DNA from: Parasedimentitalea maritima
GTDB lineage: Bacteria; Pseudomonadota; Alphaproteobacteria; Rhodobacterales; Rhodobacteraceae
DNA: 64,000 nucleotides
Direction of reading: 5' to 3'
Assembly: GCF_005771405.1 (NCBI RefSeq)
Contig: NZ_VAUA01000016.1
Location: 1 to 64,000 of the forward strand
This document shows positions 18,160 to 26,906 of this stretch, piece after piece. Position numbers and translations under genes: made by a program. The notes under the pieces are model-generated. The model was not told the DNA's origin. It saw only the letters and a list, made by a program, of their open reading frames with translations, and ran no database searches. Numbering within the stretch: position 1 is the first letter of the stretch; every line of letters begins with the position of its first letter.

Positions 18160-20304
18160 TTACGAAGGGGGATCTGCTTGTACAGGGGTACCTGACGGCA
18201 TTAAAAGATCTGCCAGATTAAAATACAGAGCGTCTTTCACAAGTTGTTTTGCGTCGAATAGTTCCTGTGCGTATCCACTCTCAACATCACTATTAAACGA
18301 CTTATAGTTGGTTTTGTTTGAGCCTATCTCGCCGGTGCGAATTTGATGACCGCGAGTGCCGTCAAAGAATTTTTCATTTGCAAGCCCAGAACCATCTTTA
18401 CGCCAGATTGAGAGCTGCACATGCTCACTATCATAAATTTCGTAGTGACGTGGCGTACCCTTATTCTGAAGGATGTGCTTTTCAGCGTCCTCAAATCTAT
18501 CAAATGGTTTAGCCGGCATCCAAGAAGGAGAAGTTTCCCAATCGGATTGCTTCCAAGTATCGGAAGCGCGGAGGGGAATAATCTTGTAGTCCCAACCTGC
18601 ATCCTTCAACAACATTAAGGTGTCAGTATTTTCATGAATATCCTGTCGTCTAATCTGCTTTTTTGAGCCATCGAGATTCGACCTGCCAATTCCGTTCTGA
18701 CTGAGACCCCACAAGGTGTTTGAGGCGACACCTTCCTGAAATGTTCGCATTCCAATTTCTTGCGTCCCCTTATTCCAGGATTCAATAGTGTCGACATGAT
18801 CCCTAAACCCGTTTCGTCCCAAAAAGTCATGTGCCTTACGAAATCCTAAAACCGCCAAACCTGTTTTTTCGAATGTTCCTTTTTCGTACTTAGCGCGCAG
18901 TTTGTCTTCAAGACCTTCAACGGTTCCGCCGCCGCCAAGCAGGTTGGACAGCCCAGTAGATGATGACGAAAGGGAGAAAATCGAGCCAGCCATTCCAGAG
19001 GTCGACGCAAAGTCAATTCCTTTCTTCAGAGTTCCTGCACCAGAAGCTACAAATCCGGCTGAGGCCATCACGCCAAGCATTGCCCCCAATAGCGACGGAG
19101 TCTCAATGGTTGGTGCATCCTCTCCAACGTTAAGGGCATTCTGCTGTCCCAGTTTTACCAACTGTTCTAGGCCCATGCGAATACCATTGTTTGCATCCAC
19201 CATGGTGTCATTCATCAGGTTCTTTTCAGCATTTGAAATAGGAACGCTTGAATTTTGAAAACTATCAATGTACTTGCCAAGAGACGCACCAAAAGTAGAG
19301 AAATCCATAAAGAACTGTTCTGCTGAATCCGCAAGATTATTGTCGGAAGTTTGCGAATCCCCGGATAGGCCCAAGCCGTCGTGTATGTTTCCGGCATCGG
19401 AATGTACTAATTGCAAAAGGTCATACCTGTCCTTGGAAACTTCTTTTTCAATGGCTTTGGATGGCAAAACACGGCCCTTAAAGATCTCAATGTGACCTTC
19501 ATCAAGGAGCGTGCTAATAACGCCTTGGGAATAAAGAGTTTTCCCTCGTGGAATATATGTATCGAGGATCTCAGCCAATATCCCATGATTCAATTGGTCC
19601 ACCCCAAGCTCCTCACTCAACTTAGAGTGAAATCTTTCGCCGATTGGAATGACACCCTCATTGGTTTCTTGGCGCCACCTATTCAAATTAGAATTGAAAC
19701 TCTCAGAAGAGGTTGAGCCCGATTTCATTGACGAGGAGTTTCGTAGCAGCAGTTCAACTTCTTTGTTTGAGAATTTGTTCAAATCATAGGTGAGCGAACC
19801 TTTTGTAGGGTCGGATATTACTCCACGATCCACCAACTTTTTCAAAGCTGCACCATTCGCCTGACCATCTGATCCAAGCAAGGAACTGAGGTAGAGCCCA
19901 TGGTATATCACCGGAAGCCCCTTGATCGTGGAGGAAATAAAATCCGGCACATCCCCAGTATCCCCAGTAGGCTGTACCCAATTCAGTTTAGCATTGGCGT
20001 CCATTACATCATAGAATGTCGCAGCGTAGAGATCGTCGATGGAATAGTCTTTAGGTCCGGCTATCTCTGCAAGCCAATCGGCGACTGGGGGCACTTCAGG
20101 CCAATTTGGTACTGGCATTGCATCAGTACCAGAGAAAGATACTACCTTCGTCGCACTGGGTTTCCCCTTGTTGCCGATGCTTTGTTTAGCTTGATCAATG
20201 TCGGCCATGAGTTTGGCCGCCGCTTCATCTTGAGATTGACTGGTGGTTCCCTTTGCCATCACTTCGGGCTGCGAGGTCTCTCCGTTTCGGACTACTTGGT
20301 TCAT
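18160..20304 (-). CDS. Candidate T3SS secreted/translocator protein (714 aa, mosaic)
   Basis: 714 residues. N-terminus MNQVVRNGETSQPEV as in its sisters. The region 130-310 ('GLYLSSLLGSDGQANGAALK', 'RGKTLYSQGVISTLLDEGHI') is close to the 711-residue protein, whereas the region from about 315 to the end ('AEQFFMDFSTFGASLG', 'LVKLGQQNALNVGEDAP', 'IGMRTFQEGVASNTLWGLSQ', 'GYAQEL') follows the 699-residue protein. A hydrophobic Gly/Ser-rich stretch around 405-465 could insert into a membrane. The last residues, ADPPS, and about 100 bp behind them are shared with the 699-residue gene. Function unknown; secretion inferred from position and shared N-terminus. Confidence 0.75.
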   Translation of the reverse strand: MNQVVRNGETSQPEVMAKGTTSQSQDEAAAKLMADIDQAKQSIGNKGKPSATKVVSFSGTDAMPVPNWPEVPPVADWLAEIAGPKDYSIDDLYAATFYDVMDANAKLNWVQPTGDTGDVPDFISSTIKGLPVIYHGLYLSSLLGSDGQANGAALKKLVDRGVISDPTKGSLTYDLNKFSNKEVELLLRNSSSMKSGSTSSESFNSNLNRWRQETNEGVIPIGERFHSKLSEELGVDQLNHGILAEILDTYIPRGKTLYSQGVISTLLDEGHIEIFKGRVLPSKAIEKEVSKDRYDLLQLVHSDAGNIHDGLGLSGDSQTSDNNLADSAEQFFMDFSTFGASLGKYIDSFQNSSVPISNAEKNLMNDTMVDANNGIRMGLEQLVKLGQQNALNVGEDAPTIETPSLLGAMLGVMASAGFVASGAGTLKKGIDFASTSGMAGSIFSLSSSSTGLSNLLGGGGTVEGLEDKLRAKYEKGTFEKTGLAVLGFRKAHDFLGRNGFRDHVDTIESWNKGTQEIGMRTFQEGVASNTLWGLSQNGIGRSNLDGSKKQIRRQDIHENTDTLMLLKDAGWDYKIIPLRASDTWKQSDWETSPSWMPAKPFDRFEDAEKHILQNKGTPRHYEIYDSEHVQLSIWRKDGSGLANEKFFDGTRGHQIRTGEIGSNKTNYKSFNSDVESGYAQELFDAKQLVKDALYFNLADLLMPSGTPVQADPPS

Positions 20305-20492
20305 CTGTCATTCCCATTCTTACACATTGAACTGGTGGCACGGCCTTATCCTTGATCGCCATAATGTGATGTTTTGTGAAAACCTTGAATTGGCATCACT
20401 ACCAAGACGAGTATCGGTGACACCTCGGTTAATTGCGGAAGGCCCCGCATCAGATCTCCGTAGTACTCAGACGATGCAGGTATCGGGAGAGG
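20305..20492 (-). promoter_or_regulatory. Conserved 188-bp leader, copy B
   Basis: The same length as, and nearly the same sequence as, the leaders at 17694-17881 and 22871-23058. It lies between a duplicated sctU tail and the 714-residue exoprotein gene. Confidence 0.55.
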
Positions 20493-20680
20493 TTACAACG
20501 GACCGCCAAGACCCTTGGACTTAAGCTGGATGGCGTAGTGGCGGGCAAATTCCTGGAAATGCTGGACATCAAACACGTCAGAGTTCGACTTGCGCAGACC
20601 ATTGGCAACCAGATCATAGCTCTCAAAAATGGGTGTGCCCGAGGCCCTTAATGCAAGTAGCAGGGTGTCCATTTTATCTC
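20493..20680 (-). pseudogene. Duplicated 3' tail of sctU, copy B
   Basis: Encodes DKMDTLLLALRASGTPIFES and on to KSKGLGGPL and TAA, matching the end of SctU. No start codon. The join with the 3' region of the 699-residue gene is at 20681, at the same motif (ttaaaacaaacggcc) as in copy A, so both duplications used the same end point or one was copied from the other. Confidence 0.85.
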
Positions 20681-20770
20681 TTAAAACAAACGGCCCATTG
20701 ACCTGTGCACGTTAGCGAGAGCTCAGGGGTTCTTCGTCCAGATGTGATTGGGCCGCTTGCCTCGTTTTGG

Positions 20771-22870
20771 TTACGAAGGGGGATCTGCGGGTTTTGGGGT
20801 AAGTGCAGGGTTGAATAAGTCCGCCGTGTCAAAGCGCATAGCATCATTCACAAGCTCATCATTGTCCAGCAGCTCTTGCGCATATCCGCTTTTAACATCC
20901 TTATTAAAGGATTTATAGTTGGTATGGTGAGAGTCTGGATCGCCGGTTCGAAGTTGCCGCCCACGTGAGCCATCAAAGTACTTTTCGTTTGCCAAGCCAA
21001 CGCCTTTGTCCCTCCACATGTACATCTGAACGTATTCATTTCGCCAATACGCGTTTTCATACTTGCTCAACTCTTCGCCATTTCTAATTTTTTCGTTTAT
21101 CTGGGCGTAACGCTTCTTATCTTCCTTGAACCAGTTGTGACTGGTCCCTCTAAATTCAACATTCCATCCCATAGATTCCAACAGGCGAAAATTGTCATCG
21201 TGCTCCATAAATTGATCACGGGTAATTCCAGCAGACGGGCGTTTGAGGTTCCCCTTATAGAACCCATTTTGGGTGAAATCCCACAAGACTTGCGATGCAA
21301 TACCTTCCTGGAAAGTTCGCATCCCAATTTCCTTGGTCCCTTTGCCCCAGGACTTAATTTTTACAAATTCCTTGGCCATGTCATTTTCCGCAAAAAACCT
21401 GGCTGCCCGTCGAAACCCATGGACCGCCTGACCAGCGGTTTCAAAAGTCTCTTCCCCAAAATCAGCGCGCAGTTTGTCTTCAAGACCTTTAATGGTTCCG
21501 CCCCCGCCAAACCAGTTGGACAGCCCCGAAGATGATGACGCAAGGGAGGAAAGCGAGCCAGCCATTCCTGTGGACGACGCGAAATCAATCCCTTTCAGCA
21601 ACGTTGCTCCACCAGAAGTTACAAATCCGGCCGAGGCGAATACGCCAAAAATCGCACCAAAAAGCGAAGGTTCTGGTGGAATTTCAGGAACATCATTTGC
21701 TACGTTCAGTGCATTTTGCTGACCCAATTCCACCAACTGTCGCAGGCCCGTTCGAATTTCGCCGTCTGCAAGTTTCATGATTTCCTTAAGTCTCAGTTTT
21801 TCGCCAGTTCCGACTGGAACCTCTGAGTGTTCAGCAAGGCGAACATACTCGTTTAGTTTCGCCCCGAAAGTGGAATAGTCTGTGAAAAATTGCTTGGAGG
21901 AGTTTACCAAAGTGTTGTCAGACGTTGTTGAGCTTCCGGTCACTCCTGAGTTGTCGTGAATATTTCCGGCAGCGCTGTATAAGTCGTTAAGAACGTCCAT
22001 TCGAGCGTTAAGAGTGCCCGTTTTACGGGCGCGTTTTTCTTGGTTCACAGGCAATCTTAACGTCGAACCAATACTGAACCCATCCTTGTCGACAACAATA
22101 AGGCCGTCGTTGAGCGCCTTGGTTATTTGACCTGGATCATAGATGTTTGTCCCTTCGGGTAAGGTCATTTTTAAAACCACTCCCCCATCGCCCTCAGTTA
22201 CTTGGTCAAGGCCAAGGGCTTTTTTGGCCTGCATGCTGATGTGGCCGCGCAGGAATGGGTCGATTTTGTTAAGATGTTCGGCGTTGCTTGTTCCGTCGTC
22301 TAACTTCTGTGTTTCAACAACGAGGCGTTCCAATTGAGCATGTCCAGCCTTTGACACGTCAATGTGAAGTGAGCCGTTTTCAAATTTAATCACGCCGCTG
22401 TCCGTCAGATCTTTCAATTGGTTGGCGCTTACGTTGGGCGTGGGATCTGACAAAAAGGTCAAAATGGCGGCGGTTGTTGATGTCCCTATGTTCTCTGTGA
22501 TCCCTGATTTCGAAAAATGTATCCCATCTGCATCTAAGCTATTCACCAAATCTTCCCAGTCCGTGTAGCGGTGCCCTGACAACAGCACGCTCTTGAAACG
22601 TCCCTGCGGGCTAAAGGCCGCATGTGCTTCACGCAAAAAGGAATTGAAATTAGGTGGCGACTGGGGCGAACCGTCTTCTGACTGCACATCAGTCCCCGAA
22701 AAAGAAATGACCTTTGCTTTGGAAGATCCCCCTTCGCCATTTGCGCTTTGCGTCGCCTGATCAATTTCTATTTTCAGTTTTGCCGCTGCTTCTTCCTGAG
22801 ATTGGCTGGTGGATCCCCTTGCCATCACTTCGGGCTGCGAGGTCTCTCCGTTTCGGACTACTTGGTTCAT
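20771..22870 (-). CDS. Candidate T3SS secreted/translocator protein (699 aa)
   Basis: 699 residues, the first exoprotein gene behind the intact sctU. N-terminus MNQVVRNGETSQPEV. The N-terminal half carries 'LTFLSDPTPNVSANQLKDLT' and 'DSGVIKFENGSLHIDVS', and a later 'PEGTNIYDPGQITKALNDG', which look like repeats of one module (LxxLxDxGxIxxxxGxLxxD). A hydrophobic Gly/Ser-rich region lies near 410-465. The C-terminal half has 'KEIGMRTFQEGIASQVLWDF' and 'SFNKDVKSGYAQELLDN'. No catalytic motif seen. Size and hydrophobic core are compatible with a translocator or a membrane-targeted effector; neither is shown. Confidence 0.75.
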   Translation of the reverse strand: MNQVVRNGETSQPEVMARGSTSQSQEEAAAKLKIEIDQATQSANGEGGSSKAKVISFSGTDVQSEDGSPQSPPNFNSFLREAHAAFSPQGRFKSVLLSGHRYTDWEDLVNSLDADGIHFSKSGITENIGTSTTAAILTFLSDPTPNVSANQLKDLTDSGVIKFENGSLHIDVSKAGHAQLERLVVETQKLDDGTSNAEHLNKIDPFLRGHISMQAKKALGLDQVTEGDGGVVLKMTLPEGTNIYDPGQITKALNDGLIVVDKDGFSIGSTLRLPVNQEKRARKTGTLNARMDVLNDLYSAAGNIHDNSGVTGSSTTSDNTLVNSSKQFFTDYSTFGAKLNEYVRLAEHSEVPVGTGEKLRLKEIMKLADGEIRTGLRQLVELGQQNALNVANDVPEIPPEPSLFGAIFGVFASAGFVTSGGATLLKGIDFASSTGMAGSLSSLASSSSGLSNWFGGGGTIKGLEDKLRADFGEETFETAGQAVHGFRRAARFFAENDMAKEFVKIKSWGKGTKEIGMRTFQEGIASQVLWDFTQNGFYKGNLKRPSAGITRDQFMEHDDNFRLLESMGWNVEFRGTSHNWFKEDKKRYAQINEKIRNGEELSKYENAYWRNEYVQMYMWRDKGVGLANEKYFDGSRGRQLRTGDPDSHHTNYKSFNKDVKSGYAQELLDNDELVNDAMRFDTADLFNPALTPKPADPPS

Positions 22871-23058
22871 CTGTCATTTCCATTCATACACATTGAACTG
22901 ATGGCACAGCCTTATCCTTGATCGCCATAATGTGATGTTTTGTGAAAACCTTGAATTGGCTTCGCTACCAAGACGAGTGCCGGTGACCCCTCGGTTAATT
23001 GCGGAAGGCCCCGCATCAGATCTCCGTAGTACTCAGCCGATGCAGGTATCGGGAGAGG
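22871..23058 (-). promoter_or_regulatory. Conserved 188-bp leader, copy C (behind intact sctU)
   Basis: The presumed parent of the duplicated leaders at 17694-17881 and 20305-20492. It lies between the stop of intact sctU and the 699-residue gene. No obvious terminator is seen in it, so transcription from the apparatus operon probably reads through. Confidence 0.5.
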
Positions 23059-24123
23059 TTACAACGGACCGCCAAGACCCTTGGATTTAAGCTGGATGGC
23101 GTAGTAGCGGGCAAATTCCGGAAAATGCTGGACATCAAAGACGTCAGATTTCGATTTGCGCAGACCATTGGCAACCAGATCATAGCTCTCAAAAATGGGT
23201 GTGCCCGAGGCCTTTAGTGCAAGTAGCAGGGTGTCCATTTTGTCTTGGTCACGTGCTTTTGCCACCAAACGGGGAAGCCCCTGCTGCGGAGGATCAAAGT
23301 TGATGGCGACCACGCCGATGTTTGAAACGAAAGCAATTGTCGCGTCGTGGTGTGAGAAGCGGGTACCCGGAGACGACATCACCTCGTGTCTCGCAATGTT
23401 CCGGTACTTCCGCATTTCTGGAGAGCCATGTTGATCTTTACGCTCTCGCTTGACCTCTGTTTCCGTCATGCGTTGTTCATGCTGAAAAAGGCCGCGTTGG
23501 ATAACGAGGTTCCAGCCAGCAGACAGAAGAAACCAAAATATCGCGCCAAGGATCAAGCTTATAAACAGCGGGAATGTGATGGATCTTTGGCAGGCACTGG
23601 AGCATTCGCTGCTGATAAACAGGTTTGGCAGGTGTAGCGACATTACAAATGTGGCGAAGCATAACCACGTGGCCAGCATCACAAATGTTTGGCCAGTTTC
23701 TATCCAGCCCCGCTTTCCCAAGACACGTTTGAACCCGGACGTCATCGATACCTTTTTCAGGTCCGGCACAACGGGCTTCATCGCGAAAACAATGCCACCG
23801 TTGAAGACGAGTGACCCAACAATCGCAATGAATAGTGTGGCCAGGATAAGAGGCAGGAGCACCTTTAGCATTTGCTGCCAGACAAGCACAAAAGCCATTT
23901 GGATTGTGTCTTCGATATGATCGCTAATGAGCAGTGCGGGAAGTTCCAACAAGGTTACCGCGCTATGAAACAGTGAAGCTGTTAGCGAAAGCAGTATTAT
24001 CAAAAGGGCCGCTGCGGAGAGCGCGCCAACCGATGAAGTGGCTTGCGGAACCGAACCCTCTTTGCGTTTCTTTCGGAGCTTTTGCTGACTCGCGGGGTGT
24101 TTTTTTTCCTCTGATTCACTCAT
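23059..24123 (-). CDS. sctU: T3SS export apparatus switch protein SctU, atypical cleavage site
   Basis: 354 residues from the ATG that overlaps the end of sctT by 8 bases. FlhB/YscU family: basic N-terminus 'ASQQKLRKKRKEGSVPQ' at 11-27, four membrane helices between 30 and 205, and a cytoplasmic domain including 'RHEVMSSPG'. In this family the cytoplasmic domain cuts itself at NPTH; here the aligned residues 268-271 are NIGV (in IAFVSNIGVVAI), so only the Asn is kept. SctU controls substrate switching from needle parts to translocators. The 3' end of this gene has been copied twice downstream. Confidence 0.92.
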   Translation of the reverse strand: MSESEEKKHPASQQKLRKKRKEGSVPQATSSVGALSAAALLIILLSLTASLFHSAVTLLELPALLISDHIEDTIQMAFVLVWQQMLKVLLPLILATLFIAIVGSLVFNGGIVFAMKPVVPDLKKVSMTSGFKRVLGKRGWIETGQTFVMLATWLCFATFVMSLHLPNLFISSECSSACQRSITFPLFISLILGAIFWFLLSAGWNLVIQRGLFQHEQRMTETEVKRERKDQHGSPEMRKYRNIARHEVMSSPGTRFSHHDATIAFVSNIGVVAINFDPPQQGLPRLVAKARDQDKMDTLLLALKASGTPIFESYDLVANGLRKSKSDVFDVQHFPEFARYYAIQLKSKGLGGPL

Positions 24124-24940
24124 CAATCAGAAACTTTAACGCATCAATGTCCTGAAAATTATTGAATATCTGGATGCCTGCACTCTTCCAGACAAGCATG
24201 ACCAGAAAAGGCAGTATTAGAATGGCGCATAGGTTCTTAATCAGAAAGGCCAAATTGTAGAACCCAAATCGCGGTGCCAAGCGCGCACAGATGCCCGAAA
24301 CCAGTTCGATTGCAAGAAGAACCACAAGGGCAGGAACCGCTATTGTGACCGCATATGAAATGGACTCGCCGAATAATGTGATGACGTACCAAAGCGAGGA
24401 GGTTGATAGCTCGGGCATGTTTCGGCCCGTCGGCCAAATCTGATAACTTCTGAGTAGGGTACCAAAAAGCCATGAAAACCCGTTCAATGTTACAAAAGCC
24501 AAAAATCCAATGACGAGGTACAGGTTTCCAAATGTGGTTATGCTGCCACCTGCTGGCGATTGTATTCCGCTATCAGTTTCACCACGCATCTGATCTGAAA
24601 TTGCCCCTGCGTATTGGAGAGACCAAAAGGGCAGTGAAGCGAGGATGCCGATGCAGGCGCCAACGGTCAATTCCGCTAAAACGATACCAAAAAACGGCAA
24701 CACTGATGGCTGCAGAACGATGGCCTCCAGTGTGGATCCGTGAACCAGAATCATGGGAAGGCCAATAACAATTGCCATAATGGATCGGATTCCAGCCGAT
24801 CTACCGAGCGCCCATTGGAAACCGATAAAGGTGTAAAGCATCGCCCAGGGGCGTAGCAGAGTTAGAAGCATCAGCGGAATGGCTATCTGATAGCCATGCT
24901 GTAGAAGCAGGCCAATCAGTGTTTCAATTTTTTCGCTCAT
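24116..24940 (-). CDS. sctT: T3SS export apparatus protein SctT
   Basis: 274 residues, SpaR/YscT/FliR family, with about six to eight membrane helices and a long conserved loop near 'GIQSPAGGSITTFGNLYLVIGF'. It forms the export gate in the inner membrane with SctR and SctS. The gene starts at 24940 and overlaps sctS by 4 bases, in the canonical R-S-T-U order. Confidence 0.92.
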   Translation of the reverse strand: MSEKIETLIGLLLQHGYQIAIPLMLLTLLRPWAMLYTFIGFQWALGRSAGIRSIMAIVIGLPMILVHGSTLEAIVLQPSVLPFFGIVLAELTVGACIGILASLPFWSLQYAGAISDQMRGETDSGIQSPAGGSITTFGNLYLVIGFLAFVTLNGFSWLFGTLLRSYQIWPTGRNMPELSTSSLWYVITLFGESISYAVTIAVPALVVLLAIELVSGICARLAPRFGFYNLAFLIKNLCAILILPFLVMLVWKSAGIQIFNNFQDIDALKFLIDE

Positions 24941-25209
24941 GGTGCCAACGAGTGGAACGAATTGAATATTTCCGCTGTCGCGTTGAGAAGGGGGGCCGTT
25001 AGGAATGGGGCGAAAGAGATCAACACAACCGCAATTGCTGCGATTTTAAAGGTTTGCGACAGGGTTTGATCCTGGATCTGTGTTATTGCCTGAATGAAAG
25101 AAATTATTATCCCAACAGCAGTTGCAACTGCCAAAGGTATCCCGGCCAGAACCGCAACTGCGGTCATGAAGGTCAGAAGCTGACTTAGCAACACAGACTG
25201 ATCCATCAA
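24937..25209 (-). CDS. sctS: T3SS export apparatus protein SctS
   Basis: 90 residues, FliQ/YscS family: two membrane helices (residues 12-35 and 52-75) with the conserved 'GIPLAVATAVGIIISFIQAI' and 'QIQDQTLSQTFK' between them. It is part of the export gate with SctR and SctT. One base separates it from sctR. Confidence 0.92.
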   Translation of the reverse strand: MMDQSVLLSQLLTFMTAVAVLAGIPLAVATAVGIIISFIQAITQIQDQTLSQTFKIAAIAVVLISFAPFLTAPLLNATAEIFNSFHSLAP

Positions 25210-25210
25210 C

Positions 25211-25846
25211 TCAACCTATGTAAGTCATGATGAGCCCCTCAACCAACTTGCTCCAGCCGTCGACAAAAACAAAGACGAGCAATTTGAAAGGAACCGAGAT
25301 GATATTAGGCTGTACCATCTGCATACCCAGAGCCATGAGGATCCCGGTAACCGTCAGATCGATTGCTACAAATGGCAGATAGATCAAGAAGCCAATTTCA
25401 AAAGCGCTGGTTAGTTCCGACACCATAAAAGATGGTATCACGATAACTAAGTCAGTTTCCTGTCCAACGATTCCAGCATCCGCCCAAAGTTCGGTCGCGA
25501 TCAATGCCAAATACGTTGCTTGTTCGGGATCAATTCGTTCGGTCATAAAGGCGTGAAATGGACTAATGACAGCGGTCCATATTTCCTGGACTGAACTTGC
25601 CGACAATACATCAATATCAACCAGTATTGCGTTTGAAACGGCCAGATTCAGGATTGGCCAAGCAACAAATATGGATAGAAATACGGCTAGCGCCATTACG
25701 ATCATGTTGGAAGGGACTTGTTGCATACCTAATGCTTGTCGCGTGATCATTAGAACAACAGATAGTTTTATAAACGAGGTCATGCTTACAAATGCGAAAA
25801 GCGAAAACCCGAAAGCAAAGCCAATTAGCAGGGGTGAAGTGTCCAT
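25211..25846 (-). CDS. sctR: T3SS export apparatus protein SctR
   Basis: 211 residues, FliP/YscR family: 'TSFIKLSVVLMITRQALGMQ' near the N-terminus, 'VPSNMIVMALAVFLSIFVAW', a periplasmic loop, then 'VIPSFMVSELTSAFEIGFLI' and 'GMQMVQPNIISVPFKLLVFV', all family hallmarks. It forms the pentameric export gate core. Confidence 0.95.
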   Translation of the reverse strand: MDTSPLLIGFAFGFSLFAFVSMTSFIKLSVVLMITRQALGMQQVPSNMIVMALAVFLSIFVAWPILNLAVSNAILVDIDVLSASSVQEIWTAVISPFHAFMTERIDPEQATYLALIATELWADAGIVGQETDLVIVIPSFMVSELTSAFEIGFLIYLPFVAIDLTVTGILMALGMQMVQPNIISVPFKLLVFVFVDGWSKLVEGLIMTYIG

Positions 25847-25865
25847 CCTAAATTACTTTAACGCT

Positions 25866-26906
25866 TTACAGGCATTTAAGTATCTTGATCGCAAAACGAT
25901 CGTTCAGCCTTACAAGTTTCCCTTGGGCCAACGGGCGCTCACCTGCCAGCAGAAGAACAGTGTCATCGGGAAGGATATCCAAGTCTAATACACTTCCTTC
26001 TCCAAGATTCTCCACTTCGTTTGCCAACACTCGACCTCGGGCGATTTCGACGGAAATTTCCACTTCTAGATCGTCTTGGGATATGCTCATGCTTCCTAAC
26101 CACCTGTGTATAAGTTTGTTGGCTTTTGAAAAATCGGACTGCAAAGTAAAGCTTTGCCTCTTTTGTTCTGCCGGTGTTACGAACTGCTGATTTAGCGCTA
26201 CAGTGTTGTCACGGTCCGGGGCCCACCCATGTGGGAGCATTAGCCCATCGCCGGCTTTCATTGCTTTTAGCTGAGTGCATTCAAGGTGAAACCCAGAGGC
26301 CCGAGCACTTAGATCTACCCAAAAATCTCCACCTAATTCAGGAGAGTTCTTCGGCGAGAGAAATTCACTTAGCATTTTGATTTTTGTTGTCGTGTCCGTG
26401 TCAATTGCAAAAAAAATGGAGCTACCATCGTCTTCTGCCTTTAAGGAAAAATAGAGGGGGTTATCTGGGACTTCTTCTTGATCAGTAAGGTAGCTCATAA
26501 CCAGACTGTTGCCCTGAAAAGAGCTTTCTAGCGATTGCATATGCAGTTTTATAAGTTTGTCTAAAACAATACCGGCCACTTGTGGTGAGAGGGTTTGAAC
26601 CACTTGTTGATACCCAGCAAAATCCAGCGCTCGATCAAGTGCCCCATCTGAAAAATAAACTTCGAGCAGATGATCTCCAAGCCAAATCTCGGCAACTTCG
26701 GAAAACTCACAAGCTGGGGCTTTTTTTAGGTACCGTAGGGTTAGCGATTTACCATTAAACAGAAGTGGAAACTCACCACCTGCATTGACGCGTGCGTTCT
26801 CAAGTTCCGCCTGAGCAGGATCAAGGTGTGGAACAGCAGCCCAAAAATGCCCTGGTTGAGTCGATGGCGCGGTGCGCTGCTCTACGCTATCGAGATGCTC
26901 CTTCAT
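25866..26906 (-). CDS. sctQ: T3SS cytoplasmic sorting platform protein SctQ
   Basis: 346 residues. The last 70 residues are a SpoA/FliN-type domain ('ISVEIARGRVLANEVENLG', 'VLDLDILPDDTVLLLAGER', 'LAQGKLVRLNDRFAIKI'). The N-terminal part is poorly conserved, as usual for SctQ. It forms the cytoplasmic pods with SctK and SctL that load substrates. Overlaps sctO by 4 bases. Confidence 0.88.
   Translation of the reverse strand: MKEHLDSVEQRTAPSTQPGHFWAAVPHLDPAQAELENARVNAGGEFPLLFNGKSLTLRYLKKAPACEFSEVAEIWLGDHLLEVYFSDGALDRALDFAGYQQVVQTLSPQVAGIVLDKLIKLHMQSLESSFQGNSLVMSYLTDQEEVPDNPLYFSLKAEDDGSSIFFAIDTDTTTKIKMLSEFLSPKNSPELGGDFWVDLSARASGFHLECTQLKAMKAGDGLMLPHGWAPDRDNTVALNQQFVTPAEQKRQSFTLQSDFSKANKLIHRWLGSMSISQDDLEVEISVEIARGRVLANEVENLGEGSVLDLDILPDDTVLLLAGERPLAQGKLVRLNDRFAIKILKCL

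Noticed and set aside
20771-22870. Adhesin or phage tail protein identity for the exoproteins
   Set aside because: No signal peptide, no cell-wall or autotransporter features and no tail-fibre repeats; position in the T3SS operon and the shared N-terminus fit type III substrates better.
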